Shown here: piece by piece, positions 16,763 through 26,053 of the stretch
How positions within the stretch are numbered: position 1 is the first letter of the stretch
Layout of the letters: each line of letters begins with the position of its first letter
DNA from: Myxococcus dinghuensis
Lineage (GTDB): Bacteria; Myxococcota; Myxococcia; Myxococcales; Myxococcaceae
DNA: 64,000 nt
Reading direction: 5' to 3'
Assembly (NCBI RefSeq): GCF_024198235.1
Contig: NZ_JAKCFB010000007.1
Location: 62,001 to 126,000 of the forward strand
Notes under the pieces: generated by a model
The model's input: the letters and a program-made list of their open reading frames with translations, nothing else
Databases searched by the model: none
What the model was told of the DNA's origin: nothing
Translations under genes and position numbers: made by a program

Positions 16763-18670
16763 ATGCGCGCGATGGCTTTCGACCCATCCCCTCGACCCCT
16801 CGTCTTCTACGACGGCGACTGCGGCTTCTGCCGTCGCTGGGTGGCCCGTTGGAGCGCGCGCACGCAGGGGCGTGTGCGCTTCCTGCCGGGCAGCGACTGG
16901 AGGCGGCGGCTCCTCGGTATCTCCTCGAAGGACATGCGCGGGGCCATGCAGCTCGTGGAGCCCTCGGGTCGGTTGTCCCGGGGCGCGGAGGCGGCCTTCC
17001 GCGCGCTCACCTGGTCGCCCCGCTGGACGACCCGTGTCGCGGCGAGGCTGGGCCTGCTGCCCGGCGTGCTCCAGGCGGCGCGAGGGGTCTACGGTGTCAT
17101 CGCCCGGAACCGGACCGCGGCGTCACGGGTGGACCGCTGGCTCTTCGGCCGGAGCGTGGCGCCACGGGAGTACCGCTGGGTGCGCTGGGGCTTCCTCCGG
17201 TTGATGGGCGGCGTCTACCTCATCGCCTTCACGTCCCTGGGGAGGCAGGTCCTCGGGCTCATCGGCTCGCGCGGCATCCGGCCCGCGAAGGAGCTCCTGG
17301 ACACGGACCGCTCCGGCCTGACCGCGTTGGAGCGCTGGCGTCGGTTGCCCACGGTGTTCTGGCTCGATGCCTCCGACGAGGCGCTGGTGCGCGGATGTCG
17401 CGTGGGACAGGGGTTGTCCCTCGCGGTGCTGCTCGGCCTCGCGCCGCGTCCCGCCCTGGCGCTGCTGTGGGGCCTGTACCTCTCCTATGCCTCCGTGGGC
17501 CGCGAGTTCCTGTCGTTCCAGTGGGACGTGCTGCTCCTGGAGATGGGCCTCCTGTCGGTGCTCACCGCGCCGAATGGCTTGCGACCCGGACTGGGACGCG
17601 GCGGGCCCGGTGCGTTCGACGTGTTCCTCTTCAGGCTGCTCACCTTCCGGCTCTACTTCGGCTCTGGCATCAGCAAGTGGCAGTCCGGCGACAGGACGTG
17701 GCGCGAGCTGACGGCGTGTCGGCACTATTACGAGACGGCGCCGCTGCCCACGCGAGGCGGCTGGTATGCGCACCACCTCTCCTCGTCCATGCAGCGGGCC
17801 TCGACGGGAGCGGTGCTCGCGCTGGAGGTCGGAGGACCGTTCTTCGTGTTCCTCCCACGCCGCCCGAGGATGCTCGCCTTCGGCGCCTTCACGGGCCTCC
17901 AGGCCGCCATCGCCGCCACGGGCAACTATGGCTTCTTCAACCTCCAGTCGGCGGTGTTGGGATTGTGGCTGCTGGACGACGAGGCCCTGCGGCGCGTGCT
18001 TCCACTGAGGCGGGCGTCGCCCCTGGCGCCGCGTCCCGGGTGGCGCACGGCGGTGTCGGCCGCGCTCGTCTCGCCGCTGGTGGTGCTCGGGGCCGCGGAC
18101 GTCTTCCTTCGCTTCGAGCGGGGCGCTCGCTTGTCGGCGCGGGTGATGCGCCCGCTGACGTGGTTGCATGGCTGCGCGCGTCCGCTGCGCTCGGTGAACC
18201 GGTATGGCCTCTTCAGCGTCATGACGGTGGAGCGGCCGGAGGTCGTCGTGGAGGGCTCGAACGACGGCGAGCACTGGATGGCCTATCCCTTCCGCTACAA
18301 GGTGGGCGCCGTGGACCGGCCTCCGTCGCAGGTCGCCCCACATCAGCCCCGGTTGGACTGGCAGATGTGGTTCGCCGCCCTCTCCGCTCCACCCACCTGG
18401 TTCGTCGCCTTCCTGGCGAGGCTGCTCCAGGGTTCGCCAGACGTGCTCGGACTGCTCGCGGGCAATCCCTTTCAAGACACGCCTCCCCGGCAGGTGCGCG
18501 CCGTGCTGTACGACTACCGGATGACGGACCTGTCCGAGCGGCGGCGGACCGGCGCCTGGTGGCGGCGCGAGCGCCTGGGCCTCTATGTCCAACCCCTGTC
18601 CCTGGCCCCGGGACCGCAGCCCTCCGGCCGCATCCCCCGGCTGGCATGGCAGGCATCGCACGGGGTGTAA
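16763..18670 (+). CDS. DCC thioredoxin-like domain fused to a lipase maturation factor
   Basis: 635 residues. The start is ATG 16763, chosen for the strong purine-rich ribosome-binding site just upstream (gggaaggaggaagg). Residues ~12-135 are a DCC/DUF393 domain with YDGDCGFCRRW (Cys20, Cys23), a predicted thiol-disulfide unit. Residues ~150-600 match lipase maturation factor: several membrane segments, then RYGLFSVMT, VVEGSNDGEHW and APHQPRLDWQMWF. In animals LMF1 helps fold dimeric lipases in the ER. The bacterial role is presumably folding of exported proteins at the membrane. The fusion joins a redox motif to the chaperone part in one chain. Confidence 0.85.
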   Translation: MRAMAFDPSPRPLVFYDGDCGFCRRWVARWSARTQGRVRFLPGSDWRRRLLGISSKDMRGAMQLVEPSGRLSRGAEAAFRALTWSPRWTTRVAARLGLLPGVLQAARGVYGVIARNRTAASRVDRWLFGRSVAPREYRWVRWGFLRLMGGVYLIAFTSLGRQVLGLIGSRGIRPAKELLDTDRSGLTALERWRRLPTVFWLDASDEALVRGCRVGQGLSLAVLLGLAPRPALALLWGLYLSYASVGREFLSFQWDVLLLEMGLLSVLTAPNGLRPGLGRGGPGAFDVFLFRLLTFRLYFGSGISKWQSGDRTWRELTACRHYYETAPLPTRGGWYAHHLSSSMQRASTGAVLALEVGGPFFVFLPRRPRMLAFGAFTGLQAAIAATGNYGFFNLQSAVLGLWLLDDEALRRVLPLRRASPLAPRPGWRTAVSAALVSPLVVLGAADVFLRFERGARLSARVMRPLTWLHGCARPLRSVNRYGLFSVMTVERPEVVVEGSNDGEHWMAYPFRYKVGAVDRPPSQVAPHQPRLDWQMWFAALSAPPTWFVAFLARLLQGSPDVLGLLAGNPFQDTPPRQVRAVLYDYRMTDLSERRRTGAWWRRERLGLYVQPLSLAPGPQPSGRIPRLAWQASHGV

Positions 18671-18680
18671 CCGACACCCC
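18662..18680 (+). terminator. Hairpin at the end of the DCC-LMF gene
   Basis: Perfect 7-bp arms ggggtgt (18662-18668) and acacccc (18674-18680) with a 5-base loop overlap the stop codon. The run ccctgt follows, with no long T-tract. A plausible weak terminator before the kinase gene. Confidence 0.42.
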
Positions 18681-18727
18681 CCTGTCACCGAGTTGCGTGA
18701 GGACCTGAAGGGAACTGGCGTAGGCCC

Positions 18728-21700
18728 ATGTCGGCTGGCTACCGTGTGCGTGCGATGACGCCCGCGAGCAGTCCGGTTCCCCTGGTCTTCGGCCGCTATG
18801 CGGTGCTGACCCGCCTCGCGGTGGGCGGCATGGGGGAAATCTTCCTGGCGCGCCAGGTGGGCGTCAGCGGCTTCGAGCGGCTGGTCATCCTCAAGAACCT
18901 CCTGCCGGACCTGCTGGACCAGGAGGGCTCGCTGGAGATGTTCCTCGACGAGGCGCGCGTGGCGGGCCGCCTCAACCACCCCAACGTCGTCTCCGTGTTC
19001 GAGGTCGGGGAGTGGGGCGGCACGTACTACATCGCCATGGAGTACATCGAGGGGGAGAACCTGGGGCGTCTGGCGCGCGCGGCGGTGCGGTCCGCGTCGC
19101 CCCTGAGTCCTCGGGTCTGCGCCGAAATCATCCGCGACGCGGCGCTGGGGTTGGACCACGCGCACGCGGCGGTGGACACGCAGGGCGCGCCGTTGGAGCT
19201 CGTGCACCGCGACATCAGCCCGCAGAACATCATGGTGCGGTTGGACGGCGTGACGAAGGTGGTGGACTTCGGCGTGGCCAAGGCGAGCAACCGCTCCACG
19301 CGCACACGCACCGGCATCCTCAAGGGCAAGCTGCGCTACATGTCGCCGGAGCAGGTGCGCAACCAGCCGCTCGACGGGCGCAGCGACCAGTACGCGCTGG
19401 GCGTGGTGCTGTGGGAGCTGGTGACGCGGCGTCCGCTCGTCGAGAACGACAACCCGGCGGAGGCGATGCGGCGCATCGCGCTGACCCCCGCGCCCCGCCC
19501 CTCGACGGTCGTGGATGGCATCCATCCGCTGCTCGAGAACATCATCCTGCGCATGCTGGCCAAGGCGCGAGAGCAGCGCTTCGAGCGCTGCGCGGAGGTC
19601 GCGCGCGCCCTCCAGGTCTACCTGGACGAGTCCGCCCGGCAGGGCGAGCCCGGGGTGTCGGCCACCGCCGAGCGGCTGGTCGGAGAGGCGGTGCGCGCCC
19701 GGCTGCGCGAGCCGAGCGTGGGCCTCGAGGGCGTGCTGCTGCGGGCTCCGGGCTCCACCGTGTCGTGTCCGCGCTGCGGTCAGTCCACCAGCGGGACCAG
19801 CCGCTTCTGCCCGCACTGTGGCAGCGCGCTCGCGCAGGCGGCCCCGACGCCTCCGTCCGGCGCGTCCTCGTCTCCGTCGGTGATTTCGTCCTCGGCGCTC
19901 ATCTCGGTGCCGTCGCGCGACGTGGCGCCGTCCATGGTGCAGCCGCTGGAGCCGGAGACCACCACCACGCCCTCGGCGGAGTCCCCGACGGCGCTGCACG
20001 ACTCGGAGTCGGGCCTCGACGTCGGGTTGGAGACGGCGGCGTTGGGGGACTCGTCGCCGGAGCCCACCGTGCAGGTGCGGGGGCGCGAGGGGGGCGCGCT
20101 CCGGCGCAAGCTCGTCGTCGTCACGGTGGATGTCACGGGCTCGGACGCGCTGCGACGCAAGCTGGGGGAAGAGGAGGGGATGGAGGCGGTGGGGCGCATG
20201 CTCGACGTGGCGGCCTCCGTCGCGGAGCGCCACGAGGCGGAGGTGGTGCAGCTCACCGAGACGCGCTGGAGCCTGGCCTTCGGTCTGCCGGTGGCGCGCA
20301 GGGATGACCCGCTGCGGGCGGTGCGCTGCGCCCTGGAGCTGCTGCGCTCGGTGGAGGGGATGGGGCTGTCCCCCATGCCGGTGGTCCGGGCGGGGCTGGA
20401 GTTCGACGCGGTGCTGGTGAGCGGGGGCGGCGGGCGCGTGCCCTGGCGGGTGACGGGCGCGGCCCTGGAGCGCTCCATCTCGCTGGCGTCGGCGTCCACG
20501 CCGGGCGAGGTGCTGGCGGGCGCGTCGGCGAAGTCGCTGCTCGAGGAGGGCGTGCGCTTCGCGGAGGCCCCGGACTTCGAGCCCGGGACGGCCTGGCGCG
20601 TGGAGGGGCTGGGCGGCGTGGTGCGCTCGGTGCCGTTCGGTGGTCGCGACGACGCGCTCGCGCTGGCGGATGCCGTGGTGGCCGGTGTCCGAAGCGGCTC
20701 GGGCGGCGCGCGGCTCTTCCTGGGCGCGGCGGGCATGGGCAAGAGCCGCCTGCTGGAGGCCATCGCGGAGGGCGCCGGACGCGCGGCGGGGCTCCGGGTC
20801 ATCCGGGTCAGCGCGGAGGACCTGCACGGCGCGGGTGCCATGGGGTTGATTCGCTCGGTGCTCACCGGGCTGGCGCGGACGCTGGGGAGCGTGACGGAGG
20901 TCGCGCCGCTCCAACCCCTCGCCGCGTTGGGGCTCACCCCGCAGGAGGTCTCCGCGCTGTGGCGTCGGCTCGCGCACGGCGGGCCGCAGGGGCAGCTCCA
21001 GGCGTCGGATGCGGCGGTGACGGACGCGCTGCTGCGCGCCGCGCGTCCGGATGGGTTGCTGTTGCTCGTGGACGACATCCACCGCGCGGACGTGCCCTCG
21101 GTGGAGCTGGTCGCGTCGCTGCTGGGGGCCTCGGGTTCGGGCGTGGGGCTCGTCGCGACCTCGGCGCCGGAGGGCGTGCCCGCGTCGCTCGTGTCGCTGC
21201 CCGCCACGTCCCTGGAGGGGCTGCCCCGGCTGGAGCTGCGAGGGCTGCTCGCCGAGGCCTTCGGTGCTCCGCCGGGCCTGGAGGTGGAGCGGGTGGTCTT
21301 CGAGCGCTCGCAGGGCAATCCCTCCTTCGCGCTGGAGTTGATGCGGGCGCTGGTGGAGCGCGGGGCCGTGCAGCGGTTGGGGGGCGCGTGGCAGGCGACG
21401 GCGCCCCTGGCCGAGGTGGGCCTCCCGGACAGCCTGGGGCTCGCGCTGGGGGCCCGGCTGGACCTGCTGCCCCCCACCGCGCAGCGCTTCCTGGCGCGCG
21501 CCTCCGTGGAGGGCGCCGTGTTCTCCTCGGTGCTGGTCCAGGCCTCGCTCGTGGGCGAGGACGTGGGCGACGCGCGCGAGGTGCTGGTGGCCGATGGGTG
21601 GCTGGTGGCGCTGGTGGACCGCCCCGGCTGCTTCCGCTTCGCGCTGGAGCAGGCGCGCCAGGTGCTGCTGGAGCGACTGCCGGCGAGCACGCTGCGTCGG

Positions 21701-22705
21701 GCGCACGAGGAGCTGGCGGAGGCGCTGTCCCGGGACTTCTTCGCCGCGGAGCCGGCGCGCGAGGTCCGCGTGGCGGACCACCTGCTCGCCGCCGCGTCGC
21801 CCGCTGCCGCCTCGGCGTGTGAGCGCGCCGGAGAGCGACTGGCGGCGCGAGGCGAGTGGCGCGCGGCCGCGGAGTACTTCCTGCGCGCGATGGGCGAGAC
21901 GCCCGGGGCCACGCCGCCCGCGCGAGCGTGGCAGCTGGGCATGCTGACGCGCGCGCTCACCTGCATGACGCAGGTGGACCCGGGGGCGGTGGAGGTGCTG
22001 GCGCGTCCCTGGCTGGAGCGGCTGCCGGACGCGGAGGCCCTGGCGGCGCGCGCGGAGGTGATGCGGCGCGTGGCCATCGCGGACCTGAAGCTGGGCCGGG
22101 TGGCCGCCGCGGAGGCGCGCCTGGTGACGGCCCGTGACGCGGCCGCCACGGACCCGGAGGTGGAGGCCTGGGTGTTGGGCGAGCGCGCCCGCGTCCGCGA
22201 GGCCCGGGGCGACGTGTCGGGTGCGGTGGAGCTGCTGACCCAGGCCTTCCAGCGCATGGGCGGACGGCCCGCGCGGGCGCCCGACTTCTATTGGGAGCAC
22301 CTCAACCTGTTGGGTCGCCTCCAGCTGCGCCTCAACCAGCCGGAGCGCGCGCGTATCACCTTCACCCACGCCTCCGACCAGGCGCGCGCCGTCTCCAGCG
22401 CGGTGGGCCAGGCGCGTGCGCTCTCCAACCTCGCGGGGCTGCGCGTCTTCGCGGGTGAGCACGCCGCGGCGCTGGCCGAACTGGAGCGGGCGCTCGTCCT
22501 CGCGGAGCAGGGCGGCGACGCCCAGGAGGCCGCCCGCATCCACTACAACGTCGGGCGACTGCTCGGGGCCCAGGGCCGCGCGGCCGAGGCGCGCGAGCGT
22601 CTGGAGCGCGCTCGCGAGCGGGCGCGCACGGCCGGCTGGCGGGAGGGAGAGGCCCTCGCCACCCAAGCCCTGGGTGCCCTGGAATCACAGACCCCTCGCC
22701 CCTGA
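18728..22705 (+). CDS. Ser/Thr kinase fused to zinc ribbon, cyclase-like, AAA-type ATPase and TPR domains
   Basis: 1325 residues; ATG 18755 is an alternative start. The kinase domain (about 23-305) is complete: glycine loop GGMGE, Lys56, HRDISPQN (160-167) and DFG (180-182). A zinc ribbon follows with Cys347/350/361/364, then a low-complexity Ser/Pro linker. Residues ~457-615 resemble a class III nucleotide cyclase (VVVTVDVTG), but the second metal-binding Asp is absent (QLTETRW), so cyclase activity is unlikely. An ATPase domain has the P-loop GAAGMGKSR (near 666-674) and Walker B LLLLVDDIH. The C-terminal ~300 residues are TPR-like. The architecture recalls kinase/cyclase fusion proteins of myxobacteria. 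It probably integrates signals in the cytoplasm; partners are unknown. Confidence 0.85.
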   Translation: MSAGYRVRAMTPASSPVPLVFGRYAVLTRLAVGGMGEIFLARQVGVSGFERLVILKNLLPDLLDQEGSLEMFLDEARVAGRLNHPNVVSVFEVGEWGGTYYIAMEYIEGENLGRLARAAVRSASPLSPRVCAEIIRDAALGLDHAHAAVDTQGAPLELVHRDISPQNIMVRLDGVTKVVDFGVAKASNRSTRTRTGILKGKLRYMSPEQVRNQPLDGRSDQYALGVVLWELVTRRPLVENDNPAEAMRRIALTPAPRPSTVVDGIHPLLENIILRMLAKAREQRFERCAEVARALQVYLDESARQGEPGVSATAERLVGEAVRARLREPSVGLEGVLLRAPGSTVSCPRCGQSTSGTSRFCPHCGSALAQAAPTPPSGASSSPSVISSSALISVPSRDVAPSMVQPLEPETTTTPSAESPTALHDSESGLDVGLETAALGDSSPEPTVQVRGREGGALRRKLVVVTVDVTGSDALRRKLGEEEGMEAVGRMLDVAASVAERHEAEVVQLTETRWSLAFGLPVARRDDPLRAVRCALELLRSVEGMGLSPMPVVRAGLEFDAVLVSGGGGRVPWRVTGAALERSISLASASTPGEVLAGASAKSLLEEGVRFAEAPDFEPGTAWRVEGLGGVVRSVPFGGRDDALALADAVVAGVRSGSGGARLFLGAAGMGKSRLLEAIAEGAGRAAGLRVIRVSAEDLHGAGAMGLIRSVLTGLARTLGSVTEVAPLQPLAALGLTPQEVSALWRRLAHGGPQGQLQASDAAVTDALLRAARPDGLLLLVDDIHRADVPSVELVASLLGASGSGVGLVATSAPEGVPASLVSLPATSLEGLPRLELRGLLAEAFGAPPGLEVERVVFERSQGNPSFALELMRALVERGAVQRLGGAWQATAPLAEVGLPDSLGLALGARLDLLPPTAQRFLARASVEGAVFSSVLVQASLVGEDVGDAREVLVADGWLVALVDRPGCFRFALEQARQVLLERLPASTLRRAHEELAEALSRDFFAAEPAREVRVADHLLAAASPAAASACERAGERLAARGEWRAAAEYFLRAMGETPGATPPARAWQLGMLTRALTCMTQVDPGAVEVLARPWLERLPDAEALAARAEVMRRVAIADLKLGRVAAAEARLVTARDAAATDPEVEAWVLGERARVREARGDVSGAVELLTQAFQRMGGRPARAPDFYWEHLNLLGRLQLRLNQPERARITFTHASDQARAVSSAVGQARALSNLAGLRVFAGEHAAALAELERALVLAEQGGDAQEAARIHYNVGRLLGAQGRAAEARERLERARERARTAGWREGEALATQALGALESQTPRP

Positions 22706-22777
22706 GGAACGCCTGCACAGGTGGAGAGTGGTTTCCGGTTTTTGGGTCATGGCAAGAATTGTTGGTATTCCATTGCC

Positions 22778-24520
22778 ATGCCTGTCTCCGTCCCCAGAGG
22801 CCCTTCGGTCCTGCCCACTGTCGGGGCGCAGCCCATCCAGACGGCCGGCGAGGCCGCGTCGGAGGTAGGGCATTCGCTGAGCAAGGCATTGAACGCGTAC
22901 CGCTTCTATGCGGAAGGGCACGCGAGCCTCGTGGAGGTCCAGCAGCGCCTCTGGGAGGCGATGCATCGCTATCACGGCGTGTCGGGCGAGGCCGTGGTGC
23001 TGCACGTGCGCTCCACGATGCTGGTGTTGCGGGACGTGCCCTTGCTGGAGGTCACCTCGCCCCGGGACTCGATGACGCGTCCGCTGTTCCTGGAGGGGGT
23101 GCAGGAGGTGTTGTTGCAGCCGGGCCTGGAGCAGGACGAGCTGAATGCCTTCTTGAGCCTGTGGTACCGCGCGCTGCAGCGGACGTTGCCGCCGGAGTAC
23201 GACTTCTACACGTGCTTCTGGGAGCGGGGCTTCGAGGACATCGAGCTCGTCGTCGCGGAGGTCCCCGCGGCGGTGGAGGCGGGCTCGGACGCGGCGAAGG
23301 ACGAGGCGCTGCTGGCCGAGCGGGAGGAGCAGTTGTTCGCGGAGCTGACCCGCCGGGAGTCCTCGGGCCGGGGGCGCCGCCGCCCCGTGGGGCACGACGA
23401 GTGGCTCGCGCGCCTGGAGGCGGAGGTGCTGGCGCCGGTGAACGCACAGGACCTGACGCGCTCGGATGCGCAGGGCTTCGCGGGCGCCACCGACGCGGAG
23501 CTGGCGGAGCTGCGCGCGCTGATGGAGCGGGAGCGCTCCGCGGACGGGCTCCACGAGCGGGGCTTGTGGATGGTGTGGGGCCTGCTGGCGGTGTGCCGGG
23601 AGGAGGAGCGCGCGGAGCTGCTGGGGTGGGCGGAGGAGCTGCTGGCGGGGCTCGCGACGCATGGGCGGTGGACGGAGCTGTCGCAGGTGGTGCAGGGGAT
23701 GACGCGGGATGCGCGCGCCGCGCAGGCCCGGACGCCGGACCTCTACGCCGTCGCGCGGCTGTTCTTCCGCGAGCAGATGCGCTTCGCGCTGGCCAGCGCC
23801 ACGGCCCAGCCCGGGGTGCTGCTGAAGGTGTTGGAGCTGTTGAGTGTGTTGCCGCGCGACGCGCTGCAGGTCGCTCCGGAGCTGGTGTTCGAGCTGCCCT
23901 CTCCGCAGGCCCGGGGGACGCTGGCGAAGCTGCTCGTGCGTCGCGGCATCCCGCTCGGAATCCTGGTGCCGCGCATCGCGTCGCTGAACGAGAAGGACCT
24001 CGACTGGCTCCAGCCCCTGCGGGAGTCGGGGCCGGAGGCGCACGCGCTGACGGCGGCCCTGCTCGGGCATCCCCGCCCGCAGGTCCGCATCGCCCTGTTG
24101 TCACGGCTGAGTCCGAAGGACGTGGAGCAGCACCGCTCCGCGCTCCTGAAGCTGCTCGCGGACCCGGACCCGGGCGTCCGTGGCGCGGTGCTGGTGCTGC
24201 TGGTGCAGCACGGCGTGGAGGCCGCGGTGGGGACGTTGGTGGCCCGCCTCGAGGTGAAGCTGGAGGCGCGCGAGCGGATGGCCGTGCTGCGCGCGCTCGC
24301 GGACCTGGGGGGGCCCGTCGCCGCCGCCGCGCTGCGCACGACCTTCGAGCGCGAGCAGGACATCGACATGAAGACCCACTGCGCCCGCTGCATCGGCGTC
24401 CTGGGGGACCCTCGGGCGCGGCCGCTGCTGGAGGCGGTCGCCGGCAAGCTCTTCGCGCCCCGAGCGCTCAGACAGGCTTGCAAGGAGGCGCTGGCGCAGC
24501 TCGCGCCAGTGGGAGGTTAG
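22778..24520 (+). CDS. HEAT-repeat protein
   Basis: 580 residues from ATG 22778 (MPVSVPRGPS); the frame is open 57 bases further up, but that part is not protein-like. No signal peptide. The C-terminal third has HEAT/armadillo-type repeats such as LLGHPRPQVRIALLSRL, LADPDPGVRGAVLVLLV and LGDPRARPLLEAVA. The N-terminal half is helical and acidic, with no known family recognised by eye. It sits between the multi-domain kinase and an HD-domain gene, all on one strand with short gaps. It may be a scaffold for a shared signalling pathway. Confidence 0.75.
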   Translation: MPVSVPRGPSVLPTVGAQPIQTAGEAASEVGHSLSKALNAYRFYAEGHASLVEVQQRLWEAMHRYHGVSGEAVVLHVRSTMLVLRDVPLLEVTSPRDSMTRPLFLEGVQEVLLQPGLEQDELNAFLSLWYRALQRTLPPEYDFYTCFWERGFEDIELVVAEVPAAVEAGSDAAKDEALLAEREEQLFAELTRRESSGRGRRRPVGHDEWLARLEAEVLAPVNAQDLTRSDAQGFAGATDAELAELRALMERERSADGLHERGLWMVWGLLAVCREEERAELLGWAEELLAGLATHGRWTELSQVVQGMTRDARAAQARTPDLYAVARLFFREQMRFALASATAQPGVLLKVLELLSVLPRDALQVAPELVFELPSPQARGTLAKLLVRRGIPLGILVPRIASLNEKDLDWLQPLRESGPEAHALTAALLGHPRPQVRIALLSRLSPKDVEQHRSALLKLLADPDPGVRGAVLVLLVQHGVEAAVGTLVARLEVKLEARERMAVLRALADLGGPVAAAALRTTFEREQDIDMKTHCARCIGVLGDPRARPLLEAVAGKLFAPRALRQACKEALAQLAPVGG

Positions 24521-24544
24521 CGGGCGATGTCCGGGGGGACACAC

Positions 24545-25897
24545 ATGAACGACTCGGCGGCGGCACAAGCGGACAAGTCGCAGGTGGGCCTGAAGCTCAT
24601 GGCGCTCGTCGTGCGATGTCTGAACACGGTGTCGCTGCACGACGTGGACAACTCCAGCTCGAAGGAGACCATCGAGGAGCTGGGCGTGTTGCTGGACGCG
24701 GAGCTACGCCAGCAGAAGTCGGTGGAGCTCCAGTGCGTGGGCGGCATCCCGTTCCTCAATGGCGCGCGCCTGAAGATGGGCGAGGAGCACCTGGAGACGG
24801 CGGTGGCGCTGCGGCGCTATCTGGAGCACCTCCAGGTGCAGGAGATTTCGTTCGGCGCGGGGCTCCGGCGTGAGCACCTGCGCGGCTTCTTCCTGGCGTT
24901 CCAGAAGCATCGCCGCGCGCCCAAACCCCAGGCCATCTTGCAGGAGAAGCTGGGGCTGGTCCGGCTGCGCGAGACGCTCTCCGCGTCGACGGTGCTGACG
25001 CCGCGCGAGGTGCTGTTGCGCTACTACGCGCGGCTCGTCGTGTTGCTCAAGCACGTCATCGGTTCGCAGACGCCGGTGCGCGTCGAGCGCTTCCGTCGCG
25101 TGCTCCAGCGGCTGGCCGAGGCCTCCGTCGGACACGAGGCCCTGCTGGTGGGGCTGACGCGCTTCCACCGCAAGGACGTGGATGGGGGACAGCACGGCGC
25201 CGCGGTGGCGGTGCTGGTGTTGTTGATGGCGCGCAGGATGGGGATGCCCCGGGCGCAGCAGCTCGACCTGGCCCTCAGCGGCCTGTTCCACGACCTGGGC
25301 CGGGGGACCTCGGCGCTCCCGCCGGAGCGGGAGTTCGACCGCTCCTCGCACGAACTCCTGGCGCGACGGGGACCGTTGAAGACGGCGCTCCGGATGTTGC
25401 AGCGTCCGCTGGACCCCGGGCGGCTGGAGCGCGTGGTGGCGGCGCATGATTGCCTCCAGCCGGCCTGGAGCGGTCCGGTGCAGCGGCCGGTGGGGCTGGC
25501 GGGGCGGATGCTGGCGGTGCCCTGCGCCTTCGACCTGCTGACGTTCCCGGCGCCTCCTCACCCGGGGCTGCCGCCGGACACGGCGCTGCGGCTCATCAGT
25601 CACCGGGCCGGGACGCGCTTCGACCCTCGGGTCGTGCGGCTCTTCACCGCGGTGGCGGGCTTCTATCCGGTGGGGACGCTGGTGCGCCTGTCCGGCGGCC
25701 AGCTGGGCGTGGTGATGGACGTGCCCACGGACCCGGCGCAGGCGGCCCGGCCTCGCGTCCGCGTCGTCCAGGGCGCGGGGAGGACGAAGGCGGACTACGT
25801 GGTCGACCTCGCCGAGCCCGGGCAGCGACTCACCATCGTCGCCTCCCTCGACTCGACGGAGAGCGACCTCAACGTGCCCCACTTCCTGTTCTCCTGA
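24545..25897 (+). CDS. HD-domain protein, HD-GYP-like but degenerate
   Basis: 450 residues from ATG 24545, which has a G-rich ribosome-binding site 4 bases upstream; GTG/ATG codons further up are less well placed. The centre contains His217 (GGQHGAAV) and the HD pair His249-Asp250 (LFHDLGRG), as in HD phosphohydrolases. The GYP triplet of c-di-GMP phosphodiesterases is not seen, so the enzyme may be inactive or act on another substrate. The N-terminal ~140 residues are an unrecognised helical domain. It follows the HEAT-repeat gene by 24 bases and is probably cotranscribed. Confidence 0.7.
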   Translation: MNDSAAAQADKSQVGLKLMALVVRCLNTVSLHDVDNSSSKETIEELGVLLDAELRQQKSVELQCVGGIPFLNGARLKMGEEHLETAVALRRYLEHLQVQEISFGAGLRREHLRGFFLAFQKHRRAPKPQAILQEKLGLVRLRETLSASTVLTPREVLLRYYARLVVLLKHVIGSQTPVRVERFRRVLQRLAEASVGHEALLVGLTRFHRKDVDGGQHGAAVAVLVLLMARRMGMPRAQQLDLALSGLFHDLGRGTSALPPEREFDRSSHELLARRGPLKTALRMLQRPLDPGRLERVVAAHDCLQPAWSGPVQRPVGLAGRMLAVPCAFDLLTFPAPPHPGLPPDTALRLISHRAGTRFDPRVVRLFTAVAGFYPVGTLVRLSGGQLGVVMDVPTDPAQAARPRVRVVQGAGRTKADYVVDLAEPGQRLTIVASLDSTESDLNVPHFLFS

Positions 25898-25921
25898 GGA
25901 GGGCGGGGGCTCGGGAGGACC

Positions 25922-25939
25922 GCACGCCTGGATGCGTGC
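25922..25939 (+). terminator. Hairpin after the HD-domain gene
   Basis: gcacgc (25922-25927) pairs with gcgtgc (25934-25939) over a 6-base loop, and ttgt follows. It is short, but lies 24 bases after the stop codon. Confidence 0.3.
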
Positions 25940-26053
25940 TTGTGGACGCTTGGGGCTCCAGCGGCTCGGGCGCGGAACATCCCTGCTCGCGTGCGTGGTG
26001 GTGGGCGTGTTTAAGATGGGCGCCTCTCCCGCTCCTGTTCCGTTGTCGCCGCC

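Noticed and set aside
18683-18696. A sigma-54-like promoter (tgtcac, then ttgc) before the kinase gene
   Set aside because: The spacing between the two elements is one base short and the GG of the -24 box is interrupted, so it is unlikely to work.
17123-22666. An open minus-strand frame of 1847 codons
   Set aside because: It is antisense to the LMF and kinase genes, has Arg/Gln/His/Gly-rich composition typical of GC-rich shadow frames and shows no domain.
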